From NCBI GenBank assembly GCA_947493995.1, contig CANLTJ010000011.1, positions 1-47,693 on the forward strand: a stretch of DNA of 47,693 nt. The letters run 5' to 3'. The notes under the pieces are model-generated. The model had not been told where the DNA came from and searched no databases. It saw only the letters and a program-made list of their open reading frames with translations. The translations under genes were made by a program, and so were the position numbers. Below are positions 9,087-17,117 of the stretch, piece after piece. Within the stretch, counting starts at the first letter, position 1. The number at the start of each line of letters is the position of its first letter. The stretch is from an uncultured Arachnia sp. (GTDB lineage Bacteria; Actinomycetota; Actinomycetes; Propionibacteriales; Propionibacteriaceae).

Positions 9087-10705
9087 AACAGGCGTCCCAA
9101 CTGCTCGCGGACGACGGCGTCGAGGCGGGCCGACTCGTCCATGGCTTCCAACAGTTCCTTGGTGAGCCGCTCGATCTTCTCGTCGAGGGGTTCGCCGTCG
9201 TCCTCGACCGCGGCGGTGCCGACGTATCGACCCGGGGTCAGCGCGTAGCCAGCGGCCTTGATCTCCGCAGTGGGGACGGAGCGGCAGAAGCCGGGCACGT
9301 CGTCGTACTCGCCCTCGATGCCGCGCCACGCGGCGAAGGTGCCCGCGATCCTGGCGATGTCGTCGTCGCTGAGCGCCCGCTCGGCTCGGTCGACCATGTG
9401 GCCGAGGTTGCGGGCGTCGATGAACAGCGTCTGGCCGCGACGGTCCGCGAGCGTCCTTGCCACGTCGGCTCGTGCCTCGTCGCCCACTCGACCAGCGGTG
9501 GAATTGGGTCCCTTGTTCTTGGCAAGGAACCACACGCAAACGGGGATGCCGGTGGAGCGGAACAGCTGGGTGGGCAGCGCCACCATGCAGCTCACCACGT
9601 CGGCCTCCACCATCTCGGCGCGGATCTGGCCCTCGCCGCCGCTGTTGGACGACATCGAGCCGTTGGCCATCACCACGCCCGCCTGGCCGTCGGGCGCGAG
9701 CTTGCTGAGAATGTGCTGGAGCCAGGCGTAGTTGGCGTTCCCGGCCGGTGGGACGCCGTAGGCCCAGCGGGCGTCGTCCTCGCGGCGGGCCCAGTCCTTG
9801 ATGTTGAACGGCGGGTTGGCCATGACCACGTCGGCCTTGAGGTCCGGGTGGAGGTCGCGGGCGAAGGTGTCGCCCCAGGTGGGGCCCAGGTTGCCGAGGA
9901 TGCCGTGGATGGCCAGGTTCATCCGCGCCATCCGCCAGGTGCGCTCGTTGAGCTCCTGCCCGTAGACGGAGATGCTGCCGGGCGAGCGGTGGTGCGATTC
10001 GAGGAACTTCTCCGCCTGGACGAACATGCCGCCCGACCCGCAGCAGGGGTCGTAGACGCGGCCCGACGTCGGACGCAGCACCTCGACGAGTACCCGCACC
10101 ACGCCGGCTGGAGTGTAGAACTCGCCGCCGCGCTTGCCCTCAGCGCGAGCGAACTTCTCCAGAAAGTACTCGTACACCTCGCCAAGGAGGTCGCGGGCTC
10201 TTCTGGCCCCGGCGCCGGTGAAGCGGGCTCCGTTGAGCAGGTCGACGAGCTCGGAGAGCCGGCGCATGTCCACGCTGGAGCGGTTGAACACCTGCGGCAG
10301 AGTGCCGGCCAGCGACTTGTTCTCCTCCATTAGCCGGCGCATGGCGTCGTCGATCAGCTCGCCGGTCGACTGGTCCGGCGTGCCCTTGGCGTGAGCGGCC
10401 AGGTAGGACCAGCGGGCCTCGGCCGGCACCCAGAACACCTGCGACCCGGTGTACTCGTCGCGGTCCTCGAGGGTGTCGGCGACGGTGGCCTCGTCGTACC
10501 CCTCGTCGACGAGCTCGAGGCGGATCTGCTCGCGGCGCTCCTCGAACGCGTCGGAGACGTACTTGAGGAACACCAGCCCCAGCACCACGTCCTTGTACTG
10601 GCTGGCGTCCATGGACCCGCGCAGCTTGTCCGCCGACTTCCACAACATGTCCTTGAGCTCCTTGCTGGTGCTGGGAGCGCTCGGGGCGGTTTTGGCTCTG
10701 GCCAT
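9083..10705 (-). CDS. hsdM: Type I restriction-modification DNA methyltransferase (HsdM)
   Basis: HsdM transfers a methyl group from S-adenosylmethionine to adenine at the HsdS-defined site, protecting host DNA. The 540-residue protein has an N-terminal helical HsdM_N region (ELKDMLWKSADKLRGSMDA, LGLVFLKYVSDAFEERR). It then has the SAM-binding motif YDPCCGSGGMF near residue 220 (usually DPACGSGGF, so Cys replaces Ala) and the catalytic NPPF near residue 300 (ADVVMANPPFNIKDW). The ATG at 10703-10705 overlaps the upstream gene's TAA by one base and has a strong GGAGG eight bases before it, inside the end of that gene. The C-terminal coiled-coil (ERLTKELLEAMDESARLDAV) is where HsdS normally docks. 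Confidence 0.96.
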   Translation of the reverse strand: MARAKTAPSAPSTSKELKDMLWKSADKLRGSMDASQYKDVVLGLVFLKYVSDAFEERREQIRLELVDEGYDEATVADTLEDRDEYTGSQVFWVPAEARWSYLAAHAKGTPDQSTGELIDDAMRRLMEENKSLAGTLPQVFNRSSVDMRRLSELVDLLNGARFTGAGARRARDLLGEVYEYFLEKFARAEGKRGGEFYTPAGVVRVLVEVLRPTSGRVYDPCCGSGGMFVQAEKFLESHHRSPGSISVYGQELNERTWRMARMNLAIHGILGNLGPTWGDTFARDLHPDLKADVVMANPPFNIKDWARREDDARWAYGVPPAGNANYAWLQHILSKLAPDGQAGVVMANGSMSSNSGGEGQIRAEMVEADVVSCMVALPTQLFRSTGIPVCVWFLAKNKGPNSTAGRVGDEARADVARTLADRRGQTLFIDARNLGHMVDRAERALSDDDIARIAGTFAAWRGIEGEYDDVPGFCRSVPTAEIKAAGYALTPGRYVGTAAVEDDGEPLDEKIERLTKELLEAMDESARLDAVVREQLGRLL

Positions 10706-12579
10706 TAATCAACCTCCAAGGTGATCAGTTGGTTCTCGCAGGCGTCGAGTAGTGACTCCTCGAGCTCCTGCAGCTTCTGGAGTTCGGCCAGCACATCAGT
10801 CCGACGTTCGTTGATCCTTGCAGAGAACTCAGACAGACCACGACGCTGGCCCTCCGCCACGAGGGCGAACTGCCACTGACGTTCGGTGGAGCCGGCGGGT
10901 GCCACCGAGATGGCACGTTGCAATTGGCGCGGCGTCATCGGTGCGTCCGGTGCCAACCGCAGGGCTTTGACCGGATAGGCGACGACGGCGCCGCCGGTGT
11001 GGTCGATCTCCGCCTCACCCCCGCCCCGGTACACGACGTCGCCGGGCTGGGTGAGCCAGGCCTGGTGCAGCGCCAGGGTTTGCAGTTTGTCGACGCCGTG
11101 ACTCCGGGAGAGCCGTCCGTGAACATGTGTCCACACCGGCAGCTCCCCCGTGGCGAACACGGTCGCGCCGAGACGGATGCCGGACTTCATCTTCAGCCAC
11201 TTCCTCCGGCCGGCCTGTTCGACGTTCACCGACGCACGTCCGGCGACGTCCGAGGGCCGGATCTCGGCGACGTCGCCCATCCCGAGTTCCTCTGCACGCC
11301 TGCGCAGGTCCACGACCGCTTCCCCGGTGAGTACACGCACTGCCCGCACAGCCGGCGGCGGCGTTGCGAGCGACCCGGGACGCGCGAGCAGGTGTGCCGT
11401 CCGGACGGCGCTCAGGACGCGCCAGCTCCGGTGACCGTGCGTGGTGGGGTCGAGTGCCGCAGCCCGTAGGTCGGCCACCAGGTCAGCGGCTAGCGGGGTG
11501 TCGAGCTCACGCGCGGAAAGGTCCGCGACGAACGTGCGCTGCTGCTCGAAAGGGTGGTCGTCATACTCGGCGAGCAGCCAGAGCGCGAGCTGCTCACGTG
11601 GGTTGCTTGGCCGTAGCCCTGCGGGCAACTTCACGATCGCCCGCACCACACCAGCGCGAAGCGACTCGTCTCGAAGGAGGCCGCGTGGCATCGGCTCACA
11701 CAGGTGGCGGGCGGGCGCCAGAACCAGGCGCTTCTCGCGGCCCTCGGGGGGATGGAGCCGCTCAAGGACTTCCTGCTCCGTTTGGGACAGCGCCAGATCC
11801 ACGGCAACATCCCACTCCTCACGTGACCCGGCAGGACCCGCGTCTCGGTCCGCCAGCAGGCTGGTTCGCAGCGTATGTCTCGACAAGGCACCGTTGTCTG
11901 CCACCCCGACGGCCCCCATCCACTCCGGTGGCAGGCGCGGAAGCCAACTATGTCCGTTGCCCGAGGCGTCCAGGACGTTATGGGTGGCGGACGTGTCGGC
12001 CAGCGCGACCACCGAAGAGGCCAGCAATGAGGCGAGTTCGCCGGACAGGCTCGTGGCCGCCAGAGTGGGCCACGCCTGCCTGAACCAGTTCCCACTCAAC
12101 CAATCATGGGCGTCACAGACACCGAAATGGTGGTCGAGAAAGGCCTCCGCCGCCCTTGCCATTGCAGTGAGTTCCGCCCCCAGTGGCAGGTCGATCAGCA
12201 CGGCTCCGCCCAACTCCGACTCCTCGGTGGTGCGCCGGACACGGTCTGGACCACCCGGCTCCTCGAGGGCGGCGAGCAGCGAGTCGCCGTAGTGGTGGCG
12301 CAGCGACAGGAGTGCACTGGCTGCCGCAACGCCGGCCTCCCCCGGCATTCCTCGTTCCCGCAACTCCAACGCCGGCAAGTGCGCCGCCGGATCGCGATTG
12401 TTGCCGCGGCCGGTCTCGTTGAGCCAGAGGAGGATGTCCTCGGCATCGAACCGGAGCGGATCCTCCTGGAGGGGCAGGGGGAAGGGAACCGGCCCGGTGG
12501 CATACCGGTGCCGCCACATCGTGACCACTGGACGCTGTACGAGCGCCAGGACCGCAATGTCCCCCATCGACAGCAGCAT
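10705..12579 (-). CDS. Unknown 624-residue protein leading the hsd operon
   Basis: I do not recognise a named family. The first 55 residues resemble an excisionase/MerR-like winged helix (MGDIAVLALVQRPVVTMWRH ... RFDAEDILLWLNETGRGN), used by DNA-binding proteins. The middle (about 100-430) is Leu/Ala/Arg-rich and helical, with no visible catalytic motif. The last 190 residues look like a type I recognition-domain/helix arrangement: GDVVYRGGGEAEIDHTGGAV, PMTPRQLQRAISVAPAGS, then a closing helix ELQKLQELEESLLDACENQL, similar in style to the end of HsdS. It is the first gene of the operon and its TAA overlaps the hsdM ATG, so it is made with the methyltransferase. It could be an autoregulator or an extra DNA-recognition subunit; both are inference. 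An AGGGGA ribosome site supports the ATG at 12579. Confidence 0.8.
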   Translation of the reverse strand: MLLSMGDIAVLALVQRPVVTMWRHRYATGPVPFPLPLQEDPLRFDAEDILLWLNETGRGNNRDPAAHLPALELRERGMPGEAGVAAASALLSLRHHYGDSLLAALEEPGGPDRVRRTTEESELGGAVLIDLPLGAELTAMARAAEAFLDHHFGVCDAHDWLSGNWFRQAWPTLAATSLSGELASLLASSVVALADTSATHNVLDASGNGHSWLPRLPPEWMGAVGVADNGALSRHTLRTSLLADRDAGPAGSREEWDVAVDLALSQTEQEVLERLHPPEGREKRLVLAPARHLCEPMPRGLLRDESLRAGVVRAIVKLPAGLRPSNPREQLALWLLAEYDDHPFEQQRTFVADLSARELDTPLAADLVADLRAAALDPTTHGHRSWRVLSAVRTAHLLARPGSLATPPPAVRAVRVLTGEAVVDLRRRAEELGMGDVAEIRPSDVAGRASVNVEQAGRRKWLKMKSGIRLGATVFATGELPVWTHVHGRLSRSHGVDKLQTLALHQAWLTQPGDVVYRGGGEAEIDHTGGAVVAYPVKALRLAPDAPMTPRQLQRAISVAPAGSTERQWQFALVAEGQRRGLSEFSARINERRTDVLAELQKLQELEESLLDACENQLITLEVD

Positions 12580-12615
12580 GCCGGTCCCCTTCCTTGGCGA
12601 CGACGTTATGCCTTG

Positions 12616-12658
12616 ATTCTAACTTCATGGGACTTCATTGCCGATAAGAGGGCTTATC
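12616..12658 (-). promoter_or_regulatory. Candidate hsd operon promoter with GATAAG/CTTATC palindrome
   Basis: On the minus strand a TAGAAT -10 element lies at 12616-12621. A perfect inverted repeat GATAAG-AGGG-CTTATC at 12643-12658 covers the zone just upstream of where the -35 would be. It lies between the divergent operon and the gene starting at 12728, and could be the operator of the operon's own winged-helix leader protein. No good -35 is visible. Confidence 0.4.
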
Positions 12659-12727
12659 AGAAAAACTGTGGCGGCTGCCGCCGCTCGGGGCGATCGTGGT
12701 CTCAGAGGACCAAAGAAGGGAACCACA

Positions 12728-13630
12728 ATGGCTCAACGTCCTGATCCCCACTTCCACACACCGACGGGTCCCGGCCCCGCCAAGCCCAAGCGGCCCTGGT
12801 TCAAGAAGAAGCGGTTCGTCGTCCCCGGTGCCCTGGTGGTGCTGGCCGGCATCGGTGGTGCCATCTCCGGCGACGAACCAACTGCCGAGCCCAGCACCGT
12901 CGCCGTGACCACGCCCGCCGTTGCGAGCGAGTCGCCATCGGCCGCGCCGGAAGAGTCGCCGTTTGCTGAACCTGAGCCGGCCGCCACCACCGAGAAGGGC
13001 GACACGCCGGAAACCACGACGCTGGAGGACACGCCTCATGCTGAGGAGACCACCCCCGAGCCGGACCCCGAGCCGACGGTCGACCCCTACGCGGTTCGCT
13101 ACGGGACGTTCGACGTTGTGGAGAAAAGCGGCAGCGGTGACTCGATCGTCGCTGTTCCCGAGGGAATCACCGCAGCCCTTGTAACGGCCACGCACACCGG
13201 AAGCAGGAACTTCGTCATCAAGTCCCTGGACGCCAACAACGAGATGAGCGACCTGCTGGTCAACGAGATCGGCCCGTACAGCGGCACCGTCGATTTCGGC
13301 GTCACTGGCTGGAGCGACGCTCCGAGCACGCTCCAAATCACGGCCGACGGTCCATGGACCGTCACTCTGTCACCCGTCGGCAGTGCGCCCGCGCCGGGCA
13401 CCGATCTCTCCGGCAAGGGCGATAGGGTTCTTCGCTACGAAGGCGATGCCGGGATCGCCACCGTCAACCATGTGGGCGAGTCAAACTTCGTCATCCACTT
13501 CACCGACGGGACCAGCCCTGACCTGCTGGTCAACGAAATTGGCGCTTACAGCGGCATGATCCCGATCAAGAGCGGACCCGCTCTCATCGCGGTTAAGGCC
13601 GATGGCGACTGGACCATCACCGTTACCTGA
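12728..13630 (+). CDS. Membrane-anchored protein with two tandem beta-rich repeats
   Basis: The 300-residue product has a short basic cytoplasmic tail (PKRPWFKKKR) and one membrane helix (FVVPGALVVLAGIGGAISG, about 30-48). A Pro/Glu/Ser/Thr linker runs to about 115. Two homologous extracellular repeats follow: repeat 1 has VTATHTGSRNFVIKSLDAN and SDLLVNEIGPYSG, repeat 2 has VNHVGESNFVIHFTDGTSP and PDLLVNEIGAYSG. The shared SNFVI...DLLVNEIG.YSG core and a closing W-T(I/V)T strand mark each unit. Similar repeats occur in uncharacterised actinobacterial surface proteins. I chose the ATG at 12728 because it has an AGAAGGGA ribosome site and begins the natural basic tail. It diverges from the restriction operon; a role in defence is possible but not shown. 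Confidence 0.8.
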   Translation: MAQRPDPHFHTPTGPGPAKPKRPWFKKKRFVVPGALVVLAGIGGAISGDEPTAEPSTVAVTTPAVASESPSAAPEESPFAEPEPAATTEKGDTPETTTLEDTPHAEETTPEPDPEPTVDPYAVRYGTFDVVEKSGSGDSIVAVPEGITAALVTATHTGSRNFVIKSLDANNEMSDLLVNEIGPYSGTVDFGVTGWSDAPSTLQITADGPWTVTLSPVGSAPAPGTDLSGKGDRVLRYEGDAGIATVNHVGESNFVIHFTDGTSPDLLVNEIGAYSGMIPIKSGPALIAVKADGDWTITVT

Positions 13631-13650
13631 GTCAGTTCAGGGCTGACTCA
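13628..13650 (+). terminator. Stem-loop at the stop of the repeat protein gene
   Basis: TGAGTCAG (13628-13635, including the stop codon) pairs exactly with CTGACTCA (13643-13650) around a 7-base loop. There is no U-tract, so this is a possible terminator only. Confidence 0.4.
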
Positions 13651-14216
13651 TCATCGGGCTCTGCCGCCACATGCCAGAAATTGCGACCTTCGACGTGACG
13701 AAGTTGGTCACATGTCGCTGCAGTGCTGCTACCACTACGGACGTTGACAGTGACCCCCTCCGCACGCGTCACACAAGGCTCTGAGCTGTGGGCTTTGGCT
13801 GGGCTCACCATCCCGACGACGTGGTCCCCACCCTTATCAGACCCCTCTTGAGCAGGGGTTCGAGTCCCCTATGCTCCACAACCCGGAACCCGGAGTTTTC
13901 AAGGCAGAATAGCCGCACAAGACCTAGTCAGCAGCGTTTGGGCTTGCGACAGACTGCGCATACCACGCCACCGGACGCCAAGGAATGGGCTCAGATCGGG
14001 CCATGGATCCGGCATCATGGGCTGACGACGGGAGATTCGGTTGGGATTTGTCGCAGCCGAAGTCATTGCACCGCGCCGATGGGCTGGGCTGAGATCTGCT
14101 CGGTGACACGCTATCCGACTACTGTTGCATCGAGTCAGATGGAGCAAACCCGTAGGGGTTCGAATACGACGCATGTGGCCCGGTGCTGGTACAGCAAGGG
14201 AGATCTCGCGTGGACG
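13631..14216. other. Non-coding, degenerate mobile-DNA scar
   Basis: No gene is supported here. Around 13718-13775 the sequence resembles positions 286-335 at the left edge of the island, with a shared GCTACC(A/G)CTACGG(A/G)CG(C/T)TGAC core and a shared CGCGTCACA further on. One frame of each copy gives similar peptides (AATATGADATLRSRHIR on the left, AATTTDVDSDPLRTRHTR here), so both may be integrase remnants. A tRNA-like 3' half follows at 13854. Confidence 0.5.
13854..13881 (+). other. Isolated tRNA 3' half (T-arm plus acceptor), possible attachment-site scar
   Basis: AGGGG-TTCGAGT-CCCCT (13854-13870) is a perfect 5-bp T-stem with a canonical 7-base T-loop. Exactly seven bases (ATGCTCC) and a discriminator A follow, as in a tRNA acceptor 3' strand. 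No matching 5' strand (GGAGCAT), D-arm or anticodon arm is present upstream. Integrating elements that use tRNA genes leave such 3' fragments, so this may be the right-hand attachment scar of the island. It is not a functional tRNA gene. Confidence 0.5.
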
Positions 14217-14759
14217 ATGGAAGCGGGCGCACTGAATGGTCAACGTGGTGGGATCACGGAGGCTGCCCACCTTGGTGATGAGCGGACGACTCTGGCCGGT
14301 TTTCTCCAGCACCAACGAGATGTGGTCGCTTGGAAGCTCCGCGACGCTGCCGACGACGTTCTGAGGTCAGTCGCTACGCCCACCGGACTCACGCTGCACG
14401 GAATCGTGCGACATCTTGAACACGTTGAGAGATCTTGGATCCGCGACGACTTCGCGGGCGAGAGCGACCTAATCTACGCCTGGAGCGACGACGATCCTGA
14501 CGGTGATCTGCATGTTCCTCCAGATGTCCCGATCGCGACACTGTTGCGCGACTACGCAGTGGAGTCGGCTCGCTGCGATGAGATCATCAGCTCCTCTTCT
14601 CTGGACTCTGTCTCTGTCCGGGGGAACGTGTCGTTGCGTTGGATCCTTCTGCATCTCATCGAAGAGACCTCTCGTCACCTTGGCCACATCGACCTTCTCC
14701 GCGAGCAAGCCGATGGTCAAGTAGGTGATGAACCCGGAAGCGCGCTACCACAAGGCTGA
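14217..14759 (+). CDS. DinB-family (DUF664) four-helix protein
   Basis: The 180-residue product matches the actinobacterial DinB/DUF664 pattern: ERTTLAGFLQHQRDVVAWKL opens the bundle, LTLHGIVRHLEHVERSWIRD carries the usual His near the metal site, and LIEETSRHLGHIDLLREQAD supplies the second His pair. The family consists of metal-binding four-helix proteins related to thiol-dependent transferases and hydrolases; the substrate here is unknown. The frame is open far upstream, but that part has no protein character. ATG at 14217 gives the usual 25 residues before the ER..L.GFL motif. No convincing ribosome site precedes it, so the start is uncertain. It stands alone between degenerate stretches. 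Confidence 0.8.
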   Translation: MEAGALNGQRGGITEAAHLGDERTTLAGFLQHQRDVVAWKLRDAADDVLRSVATPTGLTLHGIVRHLEHVERSWIRDDFAGESDLIYAWSDDDPDGDLHVPPDVPIATLLRDYAVESARCDEIISSSSLDSVSVRGNVSLRWILLHLIEETSRHLGHIDLLREQADGQVGDEPGSALPQG

Positions 14760-15894
14760 CTGGCTCGCCCGCGCCTAAGCCAACCCCGATGGTCGATGTC
14801 GACTTCACTGGTTCATCGAAGTCAGCTGCACTGTCCTCACTGATCAGCGAGGTCGAGGTCTAGCGGGCATCGGCCGGGGTCGACCCTCAGACCGACGCGC
14901 GACCGGACCACTCCAGCTCGACAACGCAGCCCGGACGTGGCAGGAGCGTCTGGAGTCACGTCTCCAGCCGGACGTCGGCAATCCGTGGGGTGACGCACTC
15001 GCGGCCATCCACCCCAGAATCCATGATGATCCCTTTTGCCGTCGTGCTCGCCCACCACCTCGCCAACCTCCATGCCAGCGGCGCAGAAGTCCCCACACTC
15101 CTCGCGAGAGCATCAGCCGATGGACCTCTGCCGTCGGAGCACGCAGCCGCCGCGCTGGATGCGCCCGTCGACCTGGTGCCGGAATCGGCTCTCCGGCCCG
15201 ACCTGCGCGGGCGTGTCCATGCCGAAGCGGTGTCATTGTGAGCCGGTCGACGCAAGTGTTGCGCGAGGCATCGATTTATTCGGAGTTGACCCGGCAGTAC
15301 GCTCACCACAGTTCTGACACAGGGCCGCCGGCAGGCTCCCGGCTCCGTTGCCACGCTCCGGCACCTCGGTTGATATCGCACCCCTTGGGTGCGGAGTGCC
15401 CTAACCCAGGATCAAGTGGCCGATTGACATATGGCCTGCCCTGCAAGACAGGTCCATGCTTTGGTCATCCATACCCAGGATGCCCCGCCCGGTATCCGTG
15501 CAGCAGACCCATTTTCCATGGCTGCGTTATCGCTGGCCGACGCGACGTCCCCACGGCACCGGCAAGGCCGTGGTCCGGATCGCGGCCAGAAACTTGGACG
15601 TGCAGCAGTCCCGCTTTCGTTAATATTGCACTCAGCACCTCTACACGCAAGAGATTCAGCTCATCGTTCTTCGGTTGACTTCCAGACATCCAGTGACATT
15701 ACCGTTGTCGCACTCAGCGGCGATTCAGCAAGACCCGATGGGCACGGCAATCAACGCCGACGACATGATTTCCACGAAGGTCAACGGAGATGGTACGCAA
15801 CGAGATTTCGTATCCCGTTGACGCTGCCGGAAACAGGTCCCCGGTCAGCCGTTCACGGAGCGGGGCCCGTTGACCACAATCAGCACCAAACTGG
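14760..15894. other. Gene-poor, degenerate stretch
   Basis: Apart from the relaxase-like fragment at 14900-15241 I see no supported gene here. Frames are short, Arg/Pro-rich and of mixed composition. Local GC falls between about 15,600 and 15,800 compared with the flanks. This fits decayed mobile DNA separating the defence island from the sugar locus. Confidence 0.5.
14900..15241 (+). pseudogene. Relaxase-like (MobF/TraA type) C-terminal fragment, frameshifted
   Basis: The reading FAVVLAHHLANLHASGAEVP followed by TLLARASADGPLPSEHAAAA resembles the segment of large actinobacterial conjugative relaxase/helicase proteins that precedes an ALWWR motif. Here that motif is lost and the frame ends at 15241 (HAEAVSL, stop). 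An adjacent frame just upstream reads ARTWQERLESRLQPDVGNPWG, in keeping with a frameshift around 15,000-15,020. No start or motor motifs remain. The family call is from memory of the pattern and is moderate at best. Confidence 0.35.
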
Positions 15895-16902
15895 TCAGTG
15901 CCACGGTGGCGCGGTCGACTCGCGCACCACCAGCTGGGTGGGAACGAGATCCACTCCGGGAGGAACAGTATCCCCCTCGATCCTTCTGATCAGCATCTCC
16001 ACACACCGTCGGCCCACCTCGTCAAAATCTTGGTGCACCGTCGTCAAGGGAGTGGGAAAATTGGCCGCCAGCGCAATATCGTCGAAGCCCACGACGGAGA
16101 TGTCCTGCGGAACCCGGACACTCCGCTCCCCCAAGGCGCGCATCAGCCCCAATGCCATTTCATCGTTGGCGACGAAAACGGCGGTCGCCACCCCCTCATT
16201 GGCAATGTGAACACCTGCTCGGTATCCGGAATCTGCCGTCCAGTCCCCCTGAATGGGTTCCGGAACCGGCCGACCGTTGGCCATGAGGTGCTCCCGCCAT
16301 GCATCGACACGGCCAGCGGCGGAGAATGAGTTCTCCGGACCGGTGACATGATGCACTGTGGAATGGCCCAGCTGAAGGAGATGGTCGACAGCCGCACGGG
16401 TACCGCTTTTCTGGTCGGAATCCACCACCGGGTAGCGATAGGCCGCATTCGAATCGACGATCACAAGGCGGTCATACGGGAGCCGCGTCAGGTGTAGCTC
16501 ACCTGCGGCCTCGATCTCCAGCAGCAGGATTGCACCATCCACCGCAGCTTCCGACATGCGCTGAAAGACGTCGCCCAGACTCTCATCGCTGGGCGCATCC
16601 ACGGTCATGATGGTCATGGAGTAGCCGCGCCGGTTGGCCGAGGCAACGATCCCCTCCAGTGTCCGGTAGTTGCCCGTCGACGTGAGGCCAGAAAGCACCA
16701 CTCCCAGCGACTTGAAGGACCCCCGCTTCAGGGCACGCGCTGCGGAGTTGGGCCTGTACTTCAGGTCCGCCATCGCGGCCAATACTTTCCTGCGCGTGTC
16801 GTCGACGACACCAGAGTGCGCGTTGGCCACTCGCGAGACTGTTTGCGGTGACACACCCGCGTAACGGGCGACGTCGGCCATGGAGACCGAATGTTTCGAC
16901 AT
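15895..16902 (-). CDS. LacI-family transcriptional regulator of the galactan locus
   Basis: The 335-residue protein has the full LacI plan. An N-terminal helix-turn-helix (SMADVARYAGVSPQTVSRVA, about 6-25) and hinge (LKYRPNSAARALKRG) lead into a periplasmic-binding-like effector domain (SLGVVLSGLTSTGNYRTLEG ... VGFDDIALAANFPTPLTTVH) that ends near TQLVVRES. I place the start at MSKHSVSMADV (ATG at 16902); no clear ribosome site precedes it, and the second Met (MADV) is an alternative. It is divergent from the GH35-transporter operon, with a perfect 16-bp palindrome between them. The same palindrome lies upstream of the GH30 and both GH43 genes, so this is the likely repressor of all of them, released by a galactose-containing oligosaccharide (inference). 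Confidence 0.93.
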   Translation of the reverse strand: MSKHSVSMADVARYAGVSPQTVSRVANAHSGVVDDTRRKVLAAMADLKYRPNSAARALKRGSFKSLGVVLSGLTSTGNYRTLEGIVASANRRGYSMTIMTVDAPSDESLGDVFQRMSEAAVDGAILLLEIEAAGELHLTRLPYDRLVIVDSNAAYRYPVVDSDQKSGTRAAVDHLLQLGHSTVHHVTGPENSFSAAGRVDAWREHLMANGRPVPEPIQGDWTADSGYRAGVHIANEGVATAVFVANDEMALGLMRALGERSVRVPQDISVVGFDDIALAANFPTPLTTVHQDFDEVGRRCVEMLIRRIEGDTVPPGVDLVPTQLVVRESTAPPWH

Positions 16903-17024
16903 GGGGAAAGTACACCACAGCCCTCCTGCCCCTTCTACCGGACGACATCCCTCGGGGGCAGTGCCCGCGAACCCTGGTGCCGCGCTCCACGGCGACCAGC
17001 AGATCCCCAAGCAAACATCCACGG

Positions 17025-17054
17025 TTGCGTCAAACCGTCTGTCTCGTGCATGAT
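17025..17054 (+). promoter_or_regulatory. Candidate promoter of the GH35-ABC operon
   Basis: TTGCGT (17025-17030) and CATGAT (17049-17054) are separated by 18 bases and stand 9 bases before the palindromic operator. The same -35/-10/operator geometry recurs upstream of the GH30 gene, which raises confidence above that of a lone hexamer match. Confidence 0.55.
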
Positions 17055-17063
17055 TGCACACAG

Positions 17064-17079
17064 ATGGTTGCGCAACCAT
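17064..17079. promoter_or_regulatory. LacI operator, site 1 (perfect palindrome)
   Basis: ATGGTTGCGCAACCAT is a perfect 16-bp palindrome with a central CG, typical of LacI-family sites. It sits 38 bases before the GH35 GTG and 161 bases before the lacI-type start, at about +4 of the predicted GH35 promoter, where a bound repressor would block initiation. Confidence 0.8.
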
Positions 17080-17117
17080 GCGTCTGCCACCGTTGTCCTA
17101 CTCGATGGGGAGTTGCT

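Noticed and set aside
9087..9539. Longer hsdS start upstream of 9086
   Set aside because: The extension is Arg/Pro-rich shadow of hsdM; the GTG overlapping the hsdM stop gives a normal HsdS N-terminus.
9398..10333. Plus-strand frame of 311 codons opposite hsdM
   Set aside because: Shadow of the methyltransferase gene caused by high GC at third positions.
14146..14180. Second T-loop-like sequence (GGGGTTCGAATA) near 14155
   Set aside because: Flanking bases do not form a 5-bp stem and no acceptor strand follows, so it is not a tRNA part.
15431..16210. Plus-strand frame of 259 codons before and across the lacI-type gene end
   Set aside because: No domain pattern, overlaps the LacI gene antisense, and the non-overlapping part looks like degenerate DNA.
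16848..17117. Longer GH35 start upstream of 17118
   Set aside because: The extension crosses the promoter and operator and has no protein character; the GTG at 17118 has a proper ribosome site.
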